From Neurospora tetrasperma FGSC 2508 (taxonomy: Eukaryota; Ascomycota; Sordariomycetes; Sordariales; Sordariaceae): a DNA stretch of 64,000 bases. How positions within the stretch are numbered: the stretch's first letter is position 1; each line of letters starts with the position of its first letter. The stretch is taken from the NCBI RefSeq assembly GCF_000213175.1, contig NW_009799100.1, positions 4,405,099 to 4,469,098 on the forward strand, given 5' to 3'. Shown piece by piece: positions 23,604 through 35,398 of the stretch. A model generated the notes under the pieces. That model was not told the origin of the DNA and made no database searches. It saw only the letters and a list, made by a program, of their open reading frames with translations. A program made the translations under genes and the position numbers.

Positions 23604-25734
23604 ATGGACAACCGGGATATAGTCGGTCTCAGCATGGCGTTGCCTCCACCTCCCCTTCCTACCAAGGAACCTTTCAGGCCAAGTCCGCAGGAGACAATGC
23701 CTTCTACAAGCACACCGCCGGCACCAAACAGACCGCTACCACCGACACCAAACTCAAGGAAAAGCACAACACACAGCCGATCTGGATCAGTGTCAAGCAC
23801 TTTCAGCTCTCCAAGCCCGCCGCCGACTCAACCACCGCCCTTAAAATTACAAGCTTCGCTGAACACGATCTCGGAAACACGGCCCGAAACGGCGTCATCA
23901 CTAGGAAAAAAATCTGGGCATTCAAGACTACACACACAGTCGTCATGGACATCTCTAGCTTCGACTACAAGGACCATCAAATATGGGCAAGGCAAGCACA
24001 GTGGAGTTGAGCTGTCGCCGCAACCAAGTGATGATCCTGAAGACCCATTGGTAAGTTCATAAGCTTTCTTGACACTCACTATACAAGTTCACAAGCTTAC
24101 GTTTTCAGAACTGGCATCGCTGGCGAAAGGAGATCAGCTTTTATGCTCTGCTACTGATGGTAGCTTTAACTGGAGTTATGAAGACAGCCTTCATCAGTGT
24201 AAATGCTCAGGCAGCTGATGGGTATCGTGTATCATACACTGCCGCCGCGGCGTTGACCGGCGTTCCCTTGATTCTGTCCGCTTTTACTGGGCTCGTCAGT
24301 CTTATTACATCGAAAATATGTGGCAAAAGACCGCTGTATCTCATCTCATTAGTACTTTTATTCATTGGTACCGTATGGAACACCAGCGTGAGGACCAGCT
24401 ACAGCCAATGCCTGGCCGCAAGGGTTTTCCAAGGTTTGGGATGGGGTGTCATTGATACGCTGGTCCAGAGTTCTATCTACGATATATTCTTTGTAAGTGC
24501 AACCCAGCGCTTCATCGAGATTACTATGTACATGACTAACGCTTTCAAGGAACACGAACGCGACCTTCGGCTTTCCATTTACACCATTATCGTCGTCACA
24601 ACTACATGGGGTCCACCACTGCTTGGTGGGATAACATCGCGAGGCCAGACTGGGTTCGAGTTACAGTTCACAGTTCTCAGCTGCTTTTTTGTCCTTGCCG
24701 TCCCGGCCATTGCCCTCGGTGTGCCCGAGACAGCATATGACCGCGCTGATACACTACCTCGAATTGATGAGGGTAGTGAAAGTCCGTACAAGGAGTCCAT
24801 GTGTCAGGGTATTCGACGGGACCGTATCTTGGATGCCATCAACGACTACATTGTGAAGATGAAGCCATATTCCTACACCAGTGGATCGGCAGATTCGATC
24901 ACCCTGCTCGAAGCACCTCGTGCTTTCATTGCACCTACTACAGTAATTCTCTTTTTCACATCCCTCTTTCCATATTCATCACTGTGGGCCTTGAGCTCGA
25001 CTCTCTCCCTTCTGTTCCACTCTGTCTACACCACAACCACCATCGGCGTTCTTATGACGGGTCCCTGGCTTCTCGCCACCGCTACGGCAACCGTCCTGAC
25101 GCTCCTACCGTTCTTCATACCTCGATTACAGTCGCGATTTCCCGTCTTGTCCTCTCTTTCAACGCAGTTCAACAACAAGGTCATCACGGTTGCCATCACA
25201 GCCGGTTCCTTCCTCTCCTTTATCGGCATCCTTACCTTTGGCCTTCATACCAACGTGGGCATTGACAATGGCAAGATTTCGAGTACGAACCTTCCAGCAA
25301 TCAGCTTCGTCCTCGGTCTCCTCGCTGCAGGGGCGTACGTCTTTGATGCTATCTCCCGTCCGTTGATTGGGCTGAGCACTGCGTCAACGTCCTCCCCCGA
25401 CAACCAGACTACTGCTACCAGACACGAAAACGATATGGCGGCCGGCGTGGCATGTTGGAGGACCTTGTTTGCCGGCATTCTGGTTATTGCGGTTCCTAGT
25501 GGGATCTCGAGTTCGAGTAGCGGTGCGGCTTTGTCGTCAGGGCATGGGTTGAGAGATATGTGTATTGGGTTTGCAGTGGTACAGACAGTTATTGCGGCCA
25601 TAGTGGCGGGTGTGTGGTGGTTCTACGGGGAGGAGGTTAGGAGATGGGATGGGGTGGTGATGAAGTTAGAGGATTCAGGGACGGCGGGAAAGGGATCGAA
25701 GGGAAGGGAGGGCAGTTTCTTTGATACGGATTAA
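23604..25734 (+). CDS. Major facilitator superfamily transporter with proline-rich N-terminal extension
   Basis: Plasma-membrane or vacuolar H+-coupled transporter of the fungal MFS; substrate unknown. The CDS joins 23604-24050, 24109-24492 and 24550-25734 (671 aa). Intron 24051-24108 (GTAAGT...TTTCAG) joins DDPEDPL to NWHRWRKE, the DPLNW-type lead-in seen in many fungal MFS proteins. Intron 24493-24549 (57 nt; GTAAGT, GACTAAC branch, CAAG) is in frame and stop-free. Removing it joins YDIFF to EHERDLR, which matches the MFS pattern between helices 4 and 5. A 149-residue hydrophilic N-terminus is rich in Pro/Ser/Thr and likely cytosolic. About 11-12 membrane helices follow, with a long loop after helix 6. 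The ATG at 23604 is the first in frame; further upstream the frame opens only with GTG. Confidence 0.85.
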
Positions 25735-26621
25735 GGACCTCAAGGATGACGAACTGGCTTGGGTAAAGGATGAATGACTGCGACGAGTAATGACGGTTAT
25801 GGAAACGGTATGGACATAGGACACTCACTTACGATTTACGGACAGCGGACGGTAAACGGCAAAAGGAAATTGTGGACCGGTAGAGCATCTTCCTTCAGGA
25901 AAGGAAGTTGGGCTGGAGAGTAATTGATCACTATGGGATGTTCGGTACGACGGTAATAGGGGTCGTATGCCGTGGGGAAATTAATAGCAATACCCAAACC
26001 CAACAGAAATAGTCTTGCCAAATGAATAATCTTCGTTTCTGCCTTGCCAATGGTCTTTTCATTTGGGCCTCAACGATAAGGCCGAATTGAATAGGCTTGT
26101 AACCCCTGCCTGAGGACAGAAACGTCCTTATACTTCAGTGCCCCATTAATCTAACGGCGTGTGCCCTTCTGGAGGCCTTTAACTTTCCATGGGAGGAAGC
26201 TATGACGGATCCCTGGGAAGATCAAACAGGTGCGGACACCGGAGTCAAGGCGCGAAAACGTGGGATGTGGAGATCAGGGGCGGCAACGGACACATGCGGC
26301 CACATGCCAAATGGTCTTTCAGAAATGCAATAAGAAGCCAAATGGTGATGTCAGAGTCAGTTAGAAAAATCTACAGTCCGAAAGAGTAGTGTCACAAACG
26401 ATGAGGAATAGAGGAGAGTGGACGGCAAAACATGGGGTACGAAGCCAACGCGTCAGCTAGCATCATTCAATCCAATAGGGTTTAGTTCTTTACTTGGTCC
26501 TTCAGAAATTACCGCTTCAGTACGATCAGAATCCAGAATTACCATAGATCAAAAAAAAATACACCTACAGAACCCCCCGAGGGAGATCGAAAAGGGGGCG
26601 AGCCCAGAAGAAAAAGTTAGC
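25735..26621. other. Intergenic region, MFS gene to tRNA
   Basis: About 0.9 kb. No gene is supported; open frames are short and compositionally random. Confidence 0.55.
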
Positions 26622-26625
26622 AAAA
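26622..26625 (-). terminator. RNA polymerase III terminator of tRNA-Ala
   Basis: A TTTT run on the minus strand lies three bases beyond the tRNA 3' end, the usual Pol III stop. A second T run follows at 26611-26615. Confidence 0.75.
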
Positions 26626-26628
26626 GAG

Positions 26629-26713
26629 TGGACGAGCTGGGAATCGAACCCAGGACCTTTCGCATGCTAAAGAACATGCTAAGCGAACGCTCTACCAACT
26701 GAGCCACACGCCC
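26629..26713 (-). tRNA. tRNA-Ala(AGC) with 12-nt intron
   Basis: The 85-nt gene folds as a cloverleaf: acceptor stem GGGCGTG with CTCGTCC, D arm with GGTAGAGC, anticodon stem TTCGC/GCGAA, and T arm with GGTTCGATTCC (also the B box). The anticodon AGC is at 26678-26680. The G3:U70 wobble pair, the identity element of alanine tRNA, is present. The discriminator is A. Standard numbering runs unbroken to A37, then a 12-nt intron (26665-26676) sits at the canonical 37/38 position. Mature length is 73 nt without CCA. It stands alone between the MFS and DUF4238 genes. Confidence 0.95.
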
Positions 26714-27435
26714 AATGATTTGTTACTGATGGGAGTCTAACAGAACTTAGTGCCTATAGCTACACATCAAAGGCTGAAGCGCAAAGCAAGTCCCTGCTGT
26801 TCCTCTCCTTCAGCTTTCTTTTCCGCCTGCAATCACGAATAGTAAACACAACCTCCATTCTCCAACTCAAATATCAACAGCACTACACCGGACGACACAC
26901 TTGTTATGCTTGGGATGATCACGGAATCTCTCGCCATTTTATACTTGGAACTGGAAGTCTGCAACATCACGCCGCCTGTTGCCTCTCATGCGACGCAACG
27001 TCTCTTGCATCGGCCGGTCCCTCTGATTGCCCGCGATGGAAGCATGCAAATCCATCAACGCAAGCAGAGTGAGCCCAATTCGGCAAATTTATGTATGTAC
27101 AATGCGAACGAACCGATAGACCGATAGATAGGGCTTCCAAGCTGCCAATCAGCGCACTCTCTCTTCTTTTGGGGTCCAACAAGACCAACCCCGCTGCTGT
27201 AGGCCTCGCGAATGGGTCATTTCGGGCGCTTGCATTTGAGAATGTCACTCTCACGACTCTAACGAGGACGGCCGTGGCTGAGCTCGTCAAATATATTCTC
27301 ATGGACGACCTGACTTTCCGATGAAACTGGTAACGACGCACATTCGCTACACACTTTCCACACTTTTTTCCCAAGTCAAAGCTCCTCTCCCACCTCGACG
27401 TCGCTTTCAAGAACAACATCACCTCTCATCACATC
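26714..27435. other. Intergenic region, tRNA to DUF4238 gene
   Basis: About 0.7 kb holding the promoter of the plus-strand DUF4238 gene. No other gene seen. Confidence 0.55.
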
Positions 27436-30087
27436 ATGTCACATCCCAAGCCTAAAATCGCGACACCCGCCGCACCAAATGGACAGTACCAACACTTTGT
27501 CCCCCAGTTCCTTCTCAAGAACTTTGCCCACAGGGTCCCCAAAGTGTTCAAAAAACCAAAAGGAACGCCAAAGCCCAAGTATGAGAAGGGCATGTATCCG
27601 GGAGATCTGGTACTCAACAGCCTCAACCTAACCCAGGACCCTGCCGTTTTCACCGAGAAACCCGTTTCTAGGATTTTCGGGCAAATCAACATGTACGACG
27701 ACTTCACGAAGCCCACCGGGGAGCAAAGACGAGTCGAGAAGTTGCTCTCCAAACTGGAGGCCCAGGCAGCACTTATCTTCACCAAGATCACAAAGGCATA
27801 TGCAGCAAAAGAGGGCGGAGTTGTTCTCACCCGAGACGAGCGCAACTTGATTCGCAAGTTTCTCTACCTCATGAAGTACCGCAGTCGTGGGTTATACACC
27901 CGCTTCTGCCACGACAGACCAGACGCATATTCTGAAGACGACCAGGAATTCTTTCGAAAGTACATGAACGAACATCCGCAATTCAAAACCCCTATGCAGG
28001 TATGGTTACATAATATCGAAACAATCATCAACCTTGACATGGACACGGAGTCGAAATGGGTAGATGAGCTTTGCGAGAAGATGTATTATGGTGATGCCAT
28101 CTGGTTCGTTAGTCATATTCAAGAGTTCTACATGGCTTTGTGCGTACCATCTGAAGCGGAGAACGAGTTCATCCTTACCGACAACAGCTACTCGATATAT
28201 GAAGGGCCGAGCGAATATGGCCGAGACGGCACATCGAACAAGGAAAAATGCCTTGCCTACCTGGAACTCCATTTTTTTGCGCCGGTCTCTCCGAAGATTA
28301 TGGTTGTCCTTCGCTCTGTGCTGCTACCTGAGCCACACGAAGACCAAAATCCTGAAATCAAAAAGGGCAGGGATTTCACCCGGTCTTTGTTTCTGGATCC
28401 TTATAGTTCTTCCAACGGTATGTTGGCTGATCTACCTGTACACAAGGCGGGAAACAGTTACAGCACAATCGTGGATGGCCGCGTGGTCTTTCAAGAGGGC
28501 TATGACGGACGGAAAACTAAGAACGACAAGTTCCGCTTTCCCTTCTTCCCGATCGGGAGTCAACATGTGAACACCATCAACTCGATCTTTTTCATCAATT
28601 GTGTACACTGCACCAGTTTTGTTTTTAACTCCAAGCAAGCATTTGCAAGGACACTGGAGTGGTATTTGACTACCCCCCCTCTTCCGCTTGACATGATATT
28701 GGCAGGGGAAGATGAGGAAGGTCGACTCAAGACACTCAAGAAGCTGGAAGTTGTGTCACGTTCTCTGGGCTTGAAGAAGGCTGCGTTCTGGATGATGCCT
28801 ACGTTAATCCAGGATCATGAAACGATTCGGCTTCGGCTCTTGGGACGACGTTTCTTCAAGACATTCATGGAACTACTTGCACTGACATGGGGCTCATCGG
28901 AAGTTGACGCTGCCTTCGATGACTACCAACTATTAGGTATGGCACAAAGCTGCAAGAACTTTATAGAAATTCACTGACGATCTCCTGAATTAGGTGGGTC
29001 ATGTGATACCGTAGAAAAGGACATCGATCAAGTCGTAAGGATGAAAACCCTGAGAATCAAGATTGACTCGTGGTCCCTCGGGATAGACGAAGACATTCGC
29101 CAACGCAATCGGGAGTTACTTGTCAACGCATACCTTCGTTTGCCCAGCCACAGACTGTGGCTCTACATACAATCATGGAGGGATATGGTCATGGAACACG
29201 AAGGCATCAACTTGCTCAGTCTGCAGATGGGATGGCCTGGGAAGCCTGAAAGAGCCATTATCCACGGTAGGTGATGCATGGCTGTCACACTTCAAGCGTA
29301 CGCAATCGCTAATAGTACGGCAGCCAAGGATCTGATCAAACCCGACAGACTGAACAGCCTAATGTACATAGCCTTCACGATCGACATCACGTTTCGACAA
29401 CAGGCGCCCCTGAAAGTTTGGACCGATTTCACGCCGTTTAGTCATGGTATGAAGCGTTTCTTTCAAATGTCATACTGCTCTGTCTTTCTGTGCTAACAAG
29501 ACGTTTCCCTTTTCAACAGGTGCCGGATCTATCACGAAATGTGGTACGTAGATTCTACCCAAGTACTTGAAGCCCAATCCCCGTCACCCAGATGCCTATA
29601 AGCGCCAATACAAACCGTCAATGCACGCTCCTTGTTGAAAAACCCTGGTCCTTTATCCATCACAATCCAAGAATACGCAGCACATACGTCAAACAAAACC
29701 GTACCATAGACGCCCCTTACCGCATAACGCCAGAAAACCCAGACCATCCATCACACCTCCCACAAACAAAAGCTAATGAACCTCACTTCCAAAAACATAG
29801 GAATCCAGCAAATTGAAGACCCAGCCAGGTCGACCGACCTTCTGGCCATGGCCATGGCCGCAGACAATACTCTCACAACCAAGGATCGCACCTGGACCTC
29901 TCAACTCGAGCGCTTCGACCGCTTCGACCGCCTCGAGCTCCTCATCCGCTCAACCTGCCGTAAAGGGTTCGCCATCATCATGGAATCCGAGCGGATCAAG
30001 CATGAGCTCAGCCGACAGGTGATTGAAGACCTAGAGAAGGTGCTCTTCACGCTTGTCTATCCTACTCCCCCTCCCCCCTTCCCTTAG
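27436..30087 (+). CDS. DUF4238-domain protein
   Basis: Function unknown. The signature QHFVPQFLLKNF (residues 19-30) is the diagnostic DUF4238 N-terminus, found in bacteria and fungi. The CDS joins 27436-28936, 28994-29266, 29324-29446, 29520-29543 and 29801-30087 (735 aa). All five exons join in one phase (one leftover G each time). Introns 28937-28993, 29267-29323 and 29447-29519 have clear CTGAC or CTAA branch sites and YAG acceptors. The last intron (29544-29800, 257 nt; GTACGT, GCTAATG, ATAG) is less certain; reading through it gives a stop at 29549-29551 instead. The last exon encodes a charged helix-like tail. No signal peptide or membrane helix is seen. Mid-protein Asp/Glu/Lys-rich segments with invariant-looking FVSH and LTDN motifs (residues about 225-250) are typical of the family core. 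Confidence 0.8.
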
Positions 30088-31193
30088 ATTTGACCCCTTC
30101 CGCTTCTTCCCCTAGAGTAAGCAACCTGGAGGAGAGTGGACTAGATCTAAGGTAGTCAGGCCACCAGGCTCCTAATGATGCTCAGCGGGACATTTTCCTC
30201 CGCACCTTCCATCTCACCTCTCCAAAACCCCACAGACCACCACAACCAAACTTCCCATCCCATCACAGACGACAACGACGACGCCGTCGATGGCGAGTAT
30301 ACCAAAGGAAAAGGCGTCGGCCACGTTCCTCCCCCTCCCCCTCCCCCTCCTCCTCCTGGGTGGTACTGGGGAATCTGATGATAGTGACAAACCGCCGTCG
30401 GACTCTCGGTGCAAGTACTCGCAACATAATACGACGTGGTCGTCGTCGTCGTAGTGGCGGCAGCAGCAGTGGCGATGTGGATGGGGTTGACGGGCACGTC
30501 TTGGAGGGCGGCGAGGTAGACGAGGATGGGTTTGGAGAGCTTGTTGAGTTGTTGACTCAGTTTGAGCATCTTGCCGATGAGCATCTTCCTTGTTTGGTTT
30601 TTTGGGGGGAATATTGTATCGCCGTGTGGCTGTGTGCCCACGAGCGATCCGTATCCCAGTCCTTTTTTCCGTCTTGGCTTAGTCCGGTTTGGATTCGGAC
30701 GATTTCTCTTTTGATGGTTTATTTGGTTGGCCGTCTGTGATCATAGGGATTTGCTTTGCTGCGCTGTAGATGGACGGCAGGGACGTCAGTGATGGTGATG
30801 ATTGATGAGACTTTCCCAGGGTTCATGGTCTTGACATTGGGGCGCAGCTTATGTTTGTATGTGGTGATGGAGCATGGGGCCATGGTGCTGGGTCCACAAG
30901 GGGACGACACCAAGTCGGATGGTGCGATGAAGCAAATGAAGTAATTTAACTAGGCGAAATGTGGCGGGCTGATCGTACACAACAACAGTGATCTTCACGG
31001 ACTGGCCCGGTGAGATATTTCTATTCGGTGGATAACAATTATTCTTAAAGCTATTTTTATTGACTGTTCCTGTAAAGGATGCGGGACGTACAATACCAAG
31101 ACTCCTTCGAGGATATTAAAAGGGCAAGACTCCAACCATCTCCAACAACACGGACTTGTCACACCATCAACTCGACATCAAACCCTATTGACC
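30088..31193. other. Intergenic region with CT-rich microsatellite
   Basis: About 1.1 kb. It includes a C/T tract (30327-30357). Several opposed frames here (for example 30156-30641 on -) owe their length to low-complexity sequence. No gene supported. Confidence 0.5.
30327..30357. repeat. Polypyrimidine microsatellite
   Basis: Repeats of CCCCCT shading into CCT triplets. It creates artificial poly-Pro and poly-Gly in overlapping frames. Confidence 0.8.
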
Positions 31194-32185
31194 TCAACCT
31201 CTTGACCTCTTCGCCTTCCTGAGTGCTTCCCTCGCCCTTGTGTCGCTCTGGTCATTCACTCCGCGGTCGGCTCCAACTCCTGTCCCGTCCTCGGCCAGGG
31301 CACGCTCCAGCTCCTTTTCTGCCCTCTCTCTCCTATGCCTCTTCCACTCCCACCATATCGACATGGCAGTCCATAGGAGCCAGATTGCCAGCGCGATAGC
31401 AACGTAGATTGCCTTGACTTTCGTTTTTGTATCGTCGTCCATTGCGATTAAGCCTATATAGCCATTGATCATTCCAATAGTAATGGCAATCCTTCCCAGT
31501 ATGAGGTGAAGGGCTGACCAGACTCCGCGGCGACGATTCACTTTGTATTCCTTGTGGTGGAAAATGCCCACCAAGGGTTGGATGAAAAGGAGGGCGAGAA
31601 TAAAGATGCCGATGATTGGATGGTAGTTCAAGCGTCCATTTCTCATCTTGTTTAATGATAATAAAATGTCAGTTTTCGTCGACCAGAAAAAGGCATATCA
31701 GACCAAGACTAGAGGAAGAGGGAGCGAGATGCATACCGTGTTAGGATCTCGTTTGATAAGGTGAATACCGAGCCCAACGGCGGCCAGATAAACGATTAGC
31801 GTAGAGAGCTGCCAAGTAGCATGGGCGAAGAGGGCCAAACGGCCTGGAAGCAAGCGAATGAGGATAGAACCAAGAGGGAAAAGGATGACGAAGGCGAGGG
31901 CAGCGATGATTCCATGGACGTGTAGGTAGTACTTGGACACGCGGTCGTTGCCAGGTGCTTCTTGAGCGACAGGCGCTGAGGGTGCCCTCTGGCTGGGGTC
32001 GGGGAAACCAAAGTGATGGTGAACATCGGGACGGCCTTCGACGGCGACAACGAAGCAAACTAAAGCTGGGCTTAGTTGGTGAAAAAGTCCAAGATTACAC
32101 GAGAAGCCGAGAATCAAAAGGTCCAGAGGCTGAACTTACAGACGCCGATGAGGATGACAAGCTTTGCCGCTGATAGGAGCGCCAT
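31194..32185 (-). CDS. Cytochrome b561-domain membrane protein, secreted-type N-terminus
   Basis: Probable transmembrane electron carrier. The CDS joins 31194-31646, 31737-32059 and 32140-32185 (273 aa). Intron 32060-32139 (GTAAGT...AACTAAG...TTTAG) completes a signal peptide (residues 1-24, ending near VEG). Intron 31647-31736 (90 nt) has GTATGC and ACAAG. Five to six membrane helices follow. Four histidines lie where b561 proteins bind two hemes: H64 (LHVHGIIA), H95 (FAHATWQ), H132 (NYHPIIG) and H170 (ALHLILG). The short lumenal segment before the first helix has a VHHH cluster but is too short to hold a DOMON/cellobiose-dehydrogenase cytochrome domain, often fused to b561 in fungi. The C-terminus is a basic/acidic cytosolic tail. 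The electron donor is unknown. Confidence 0.87.
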
Positions 32186-33876
32186 TAGTACAAATGGGCG
32201 TTCACCATCGATCGGAAACATAAGTTAAAGATGGTGATGGTGAGAATGTGGACCCGGACAGGCGTGTCGTTGATAGAATAGCACCTCTTCCAGTACAAAT
32301 GCCACTCTGCACCGAGAAGAGAAACCCAAAACTGAAGCAGAGAGTAAAGATGGGGATAAATGAAGCGATGTTCAGCAATAACGCTGCCAGCCTCTTGATA
32401 TTCTCTCAAGCGGACTTCGCTGTGATGCACCTTCCCTCGATGTTGATCATCGCACGACATTTGGGGAAGTTGCGGCTTGAATCTGTCCAGTCGTTTACAT
32501 CTCTTCCACGGAAGTTGCATTTCTCATGCACCTTCCTGACAGTTCACCTCTTCTCCTGCTTCGTTCTTCCCAGGAATATTCAGCCGGCTGCGGTTCATAA
32601 GCTGTCACCTTCATTGCCTTGGTAGGTAGAGGTAAGGTTAGGCTTCGTCACCCCTTCCTCGACTTATCAGTCCAGCAGCAGGCAGCTGGAGGGAAGGGAG
32701 GCTGCTCGTCCACTATTTCTACTTGTGCGACACACTACACGGCATCTCAAAGGGAAGGGCCACCGGAGTGGAGCAGCGTCGCCAATGGAATATCCAAAGA
32801 ACGACTTTCCCGACAACCCAATGACACGGACAGTCTTCTGTGGTGTAACATCCGATACCTTCAAATTCTTCTTTTGTCTTCAAGAGGGAGAGGCTCACCC
32901 ACTCACCACCAGATCCAAAACCCAATTGGGGATTTTCCCTCGAAACAGGCAAGTGCCCAAGCGGCATAACGTGGGAGCGTGGCTGCCAGCTGTGTTCCTG
33001 TCTCCCGGTCGGTACCGAGACAGTATGTTTTGTTCCCGATTTGTTGCTGCCGTCAGCCTACCTCGACCGCATCAGCTCACTTATTGGTGGGCTGTAACGG
33101 CGGGCTTGATGCTTTGAAGGAAGTCGAGCTGGAATCAGTCGGTGATATTAAGTTGGTGATAGTGGAAGGTATTTTGAAGACCACCTAGGATACCTACCTA
33201 CCGATGTGCATCTTGCTACCCAAACCAGAAGTGCTTGCGCGTCTATGGTACTGCATGGAGTGTTCTTGCCGTGCCGTGAAAACCAAAATCGACTAGTAGC
33301 AACACCATAACTTTGGAGATTTTGGGACCTCCCTGGTTAAAACACAAATGCCCTATCTTTTGGATACCAAGACGATAGACTCCCTTTGGCATACAACCTG
33401 ATGTATTCCTAGTCGGGAAGTGAAGTCAGAATAAGCTGGCATAGATCATTATGATCTCACCAGGCCGATCATTTCCACTGCAGCCAGTCATGTTGAGAGA
33501 TTCAAATCCCTGCGCCGCGCAAAGATGTACACGCACATCTGACAATCGCCGAACATCATCGACAGTTTTGTCGATACATACCGAACCCTGATCAACCTGA
33601 TGTGCGGCAGATCAACGGCTTAGACAAACGACAACACATTGAAACATGCACACGAACACAGTTAACAACTAACGACAGAATGTGAATGCATCGCGAAACG
33701 CGGATTGACTAATTTAGGTATTATTTTCAATCAAAATGCAATTCAACAGGCCCGAAATCACCGCAATCCTCCCGACTTTCTTGTCTATATGTCCTCTTGT
33801 GGTATAGTACTATGTACATAATGCTTCTTCAGCTGACGCATCTTAACACTCTCTCGGTAGTCGCTATTTGCTATAA
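32186..33876. other. Intergenic region, b561 promoter to GH72 3' end
   Basis: About 1.7 kb without a supported gene. TACCTACCTA-type motifs occur at 32621-32630 and 33187-33202. A tRNA T-loop-like string near 33500 has no cloverleaf around it. Confidence 0.55.
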
Positions 33877-35398
33877 TTACAAAGCAACAGCACCGACGAG
33901 GGTGAAGAGGAGAGCAAGGCCGGTGACGACGAAGGGGCCCTTGTTCACGGGACCAGCGACGGAAAAGCCAGCAGCGTTGTGGGTGGCAGAAGCGGTGGCG
34001 GAAGAGCTGGAGCCGGAGCCGGAGCCAGAGCCGCTGCCGGAGCCGCTGCCGGAACCGGTGGTAGGGGAGGCATCACCGGCCCACTGGGAGCCGGCGCCGT
34101 TGAGACCAGGACCCTTGCCGGCGCCGTTCTCGAAGTACTATTTTTGGTCAATTAGTTTCAGGTTGCTTCATGATCCAACGCATAGTTGAGAGGAAAGCTT
34201 ACCTTCTTAGCAGCAGCGGGCATCTCGGGAAGCTCATCCGAGTCAACGAGCCAGTCGTCATCCTTGGGAGGGCAGTCCTGGGCCTTGGTCGTCTGGGAGT
34301 AGCCACCGTCACCAGTGGGGGCGGGGTACTTGGCGAGGGCCTTCTTGTAGGCGGCGAACTCGGGCAGCTCGATGCGCGCGCCGGTCTGGTCGGTGATGTC
34401 CTTGCCCTTGGTAATGTTGACGATTCCGTATCCGTTCTCCTCCATGGTGTACTCGTACATGAGACCACCGCTGTAGACCTTGGTCATGAGCTTGGGGTCC
34501 ATGAGGGCCGAAACCTCGCCAAAGTCGCGGCCGTTGATGGTGCAGCCGTACTCGGACAAAAAGATAGGCAGGCCGTAGTCGGTGAAGTTCTTGACCTTGA
34601 CGTCCCAGCCAGAGGTCTTGAAGTCGCTCTTGCACCACGAGTAGTCGTTGAAGGCGAAGAAGTCGGAACGCTCCTCGTCGCTGCCGCAGTTGAAGTACTT
34701 GGCCGTCTGCATGCGGTTCTTGGACACGTCGGCGGCCGAGTAGCCGACGGGGATGGCGCGGTACTTGCGCGCCTTGATGTAGGCCCTCATGTCGCGGTCG
34801 GTGGCCTTGACGTAGGGCGCGGCGAGTGTACTCTCGGCCTCATCGTGGATGACCTCGTTTCCGGAGAAGAAGGCAAAGGTGTTGTCGTACTGGGCGAACT
34901 CGTCGATAGTGGCAAAGACGCTCTGCAAGTAGACGGCGTTGTAAGAAGGGTGAGGGGTTGCGCGGTTGATGGAGTACAACGGGTTGTTGACGTCAAGGGC
35001 AACGTAGATACCGGCGTCCGCGAGGGCGTTCATGCACTCCTCGTGCGACTTGGAGTTGTCGGTAGAGTAAACACGGACAACGTTAATGCCAAGATCCTCG
35101 AACTTCTTGATATCCTCAAGGCAGATCTCGGGGTCGGCAAGGGGATCCTAAACGTCTGTGTTAGTCAACAGAGTTTTGGTATGGTAAGATGTTTAGAGGT
35201 CCATACGAGGTTGGCAGAAGAGCCACCGGGCTGGTAAGCGATACCGCGAACGTAGAATCTCTCATCACCCTTGAAGAAGGCGTTACCCTTGGCGGTGATG
35301 GGGGTGATGGAAGCACGCTTGGTGTTCTTGGTGCCGGCAACACCGGCATTAACTGTGCCAGACGCCGCAAGGGCAGTGATGATGATGGTGGAACGCAT
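33877..35398 (-). CDS. GH72 1,3-beta-glucanosyltransferase, GPI-anchored (Gel/Gas family)
   Basis: Elongates and branches beta-1,3-glucan in the cell wall. The CDS joins 33877-34137, 34203-35147 and 35207-35398 (465 aa). Intron 35148-35206 joins SSANL to DPLADPEICLED. Intron 34138-34202 joins PAAAKK to YFENGAG. Catalytic glutamates are E162 in SGNEVIHD (acid/base) and E263 in FLSEYGC (nucleophile), nearly the same numbers as in Aspergillus Gel1. A signal peptide spans residues 1-18. After the catalytic domain come a short Ser/Gly linker with (SG)n repeats and a hydrophobic C-terminus after an Asn/Ala/Gly region, the GPI-attachment signature processed by GPI8. There is no cysteine-rich X8/CBM43 module, placing it with the Gel1/Gas3-5 type. 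A TATAAG element lies about 90 bases upstream (35486-35493). Confidence 0.95.
34010..34056. repeat. 6-nt coding repeat, Ser-Gly linker of GH72 protein
   Basis: About eight degenerate copies of a hexamer encode alternating Ser-Gly on the minus strand, forming the flexible linker before the GPI signal. Confidence 0.75.

Noticed and set aside
30156-30641. 161-codon minus frame with poly-Gly and poly-Thr
   Set aside because: Its length comes from the CT microsatellite, and the start is GTG. Possible splicing to a short frame at 30719-30881 could not be supported by signals.
33470-33545. tRNA-like T-loop string near 33500
   Set aside because: No acceptor stem, D arm or anticodon arm can be formed around it.
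34170-35237. 355-codon plus frame opposite the GH72 gene
   Set aside because: An antisense shadow caused by the GC-rich third positions of the GH72 coding strand; GH72 catalytic motifs fix the true strand.
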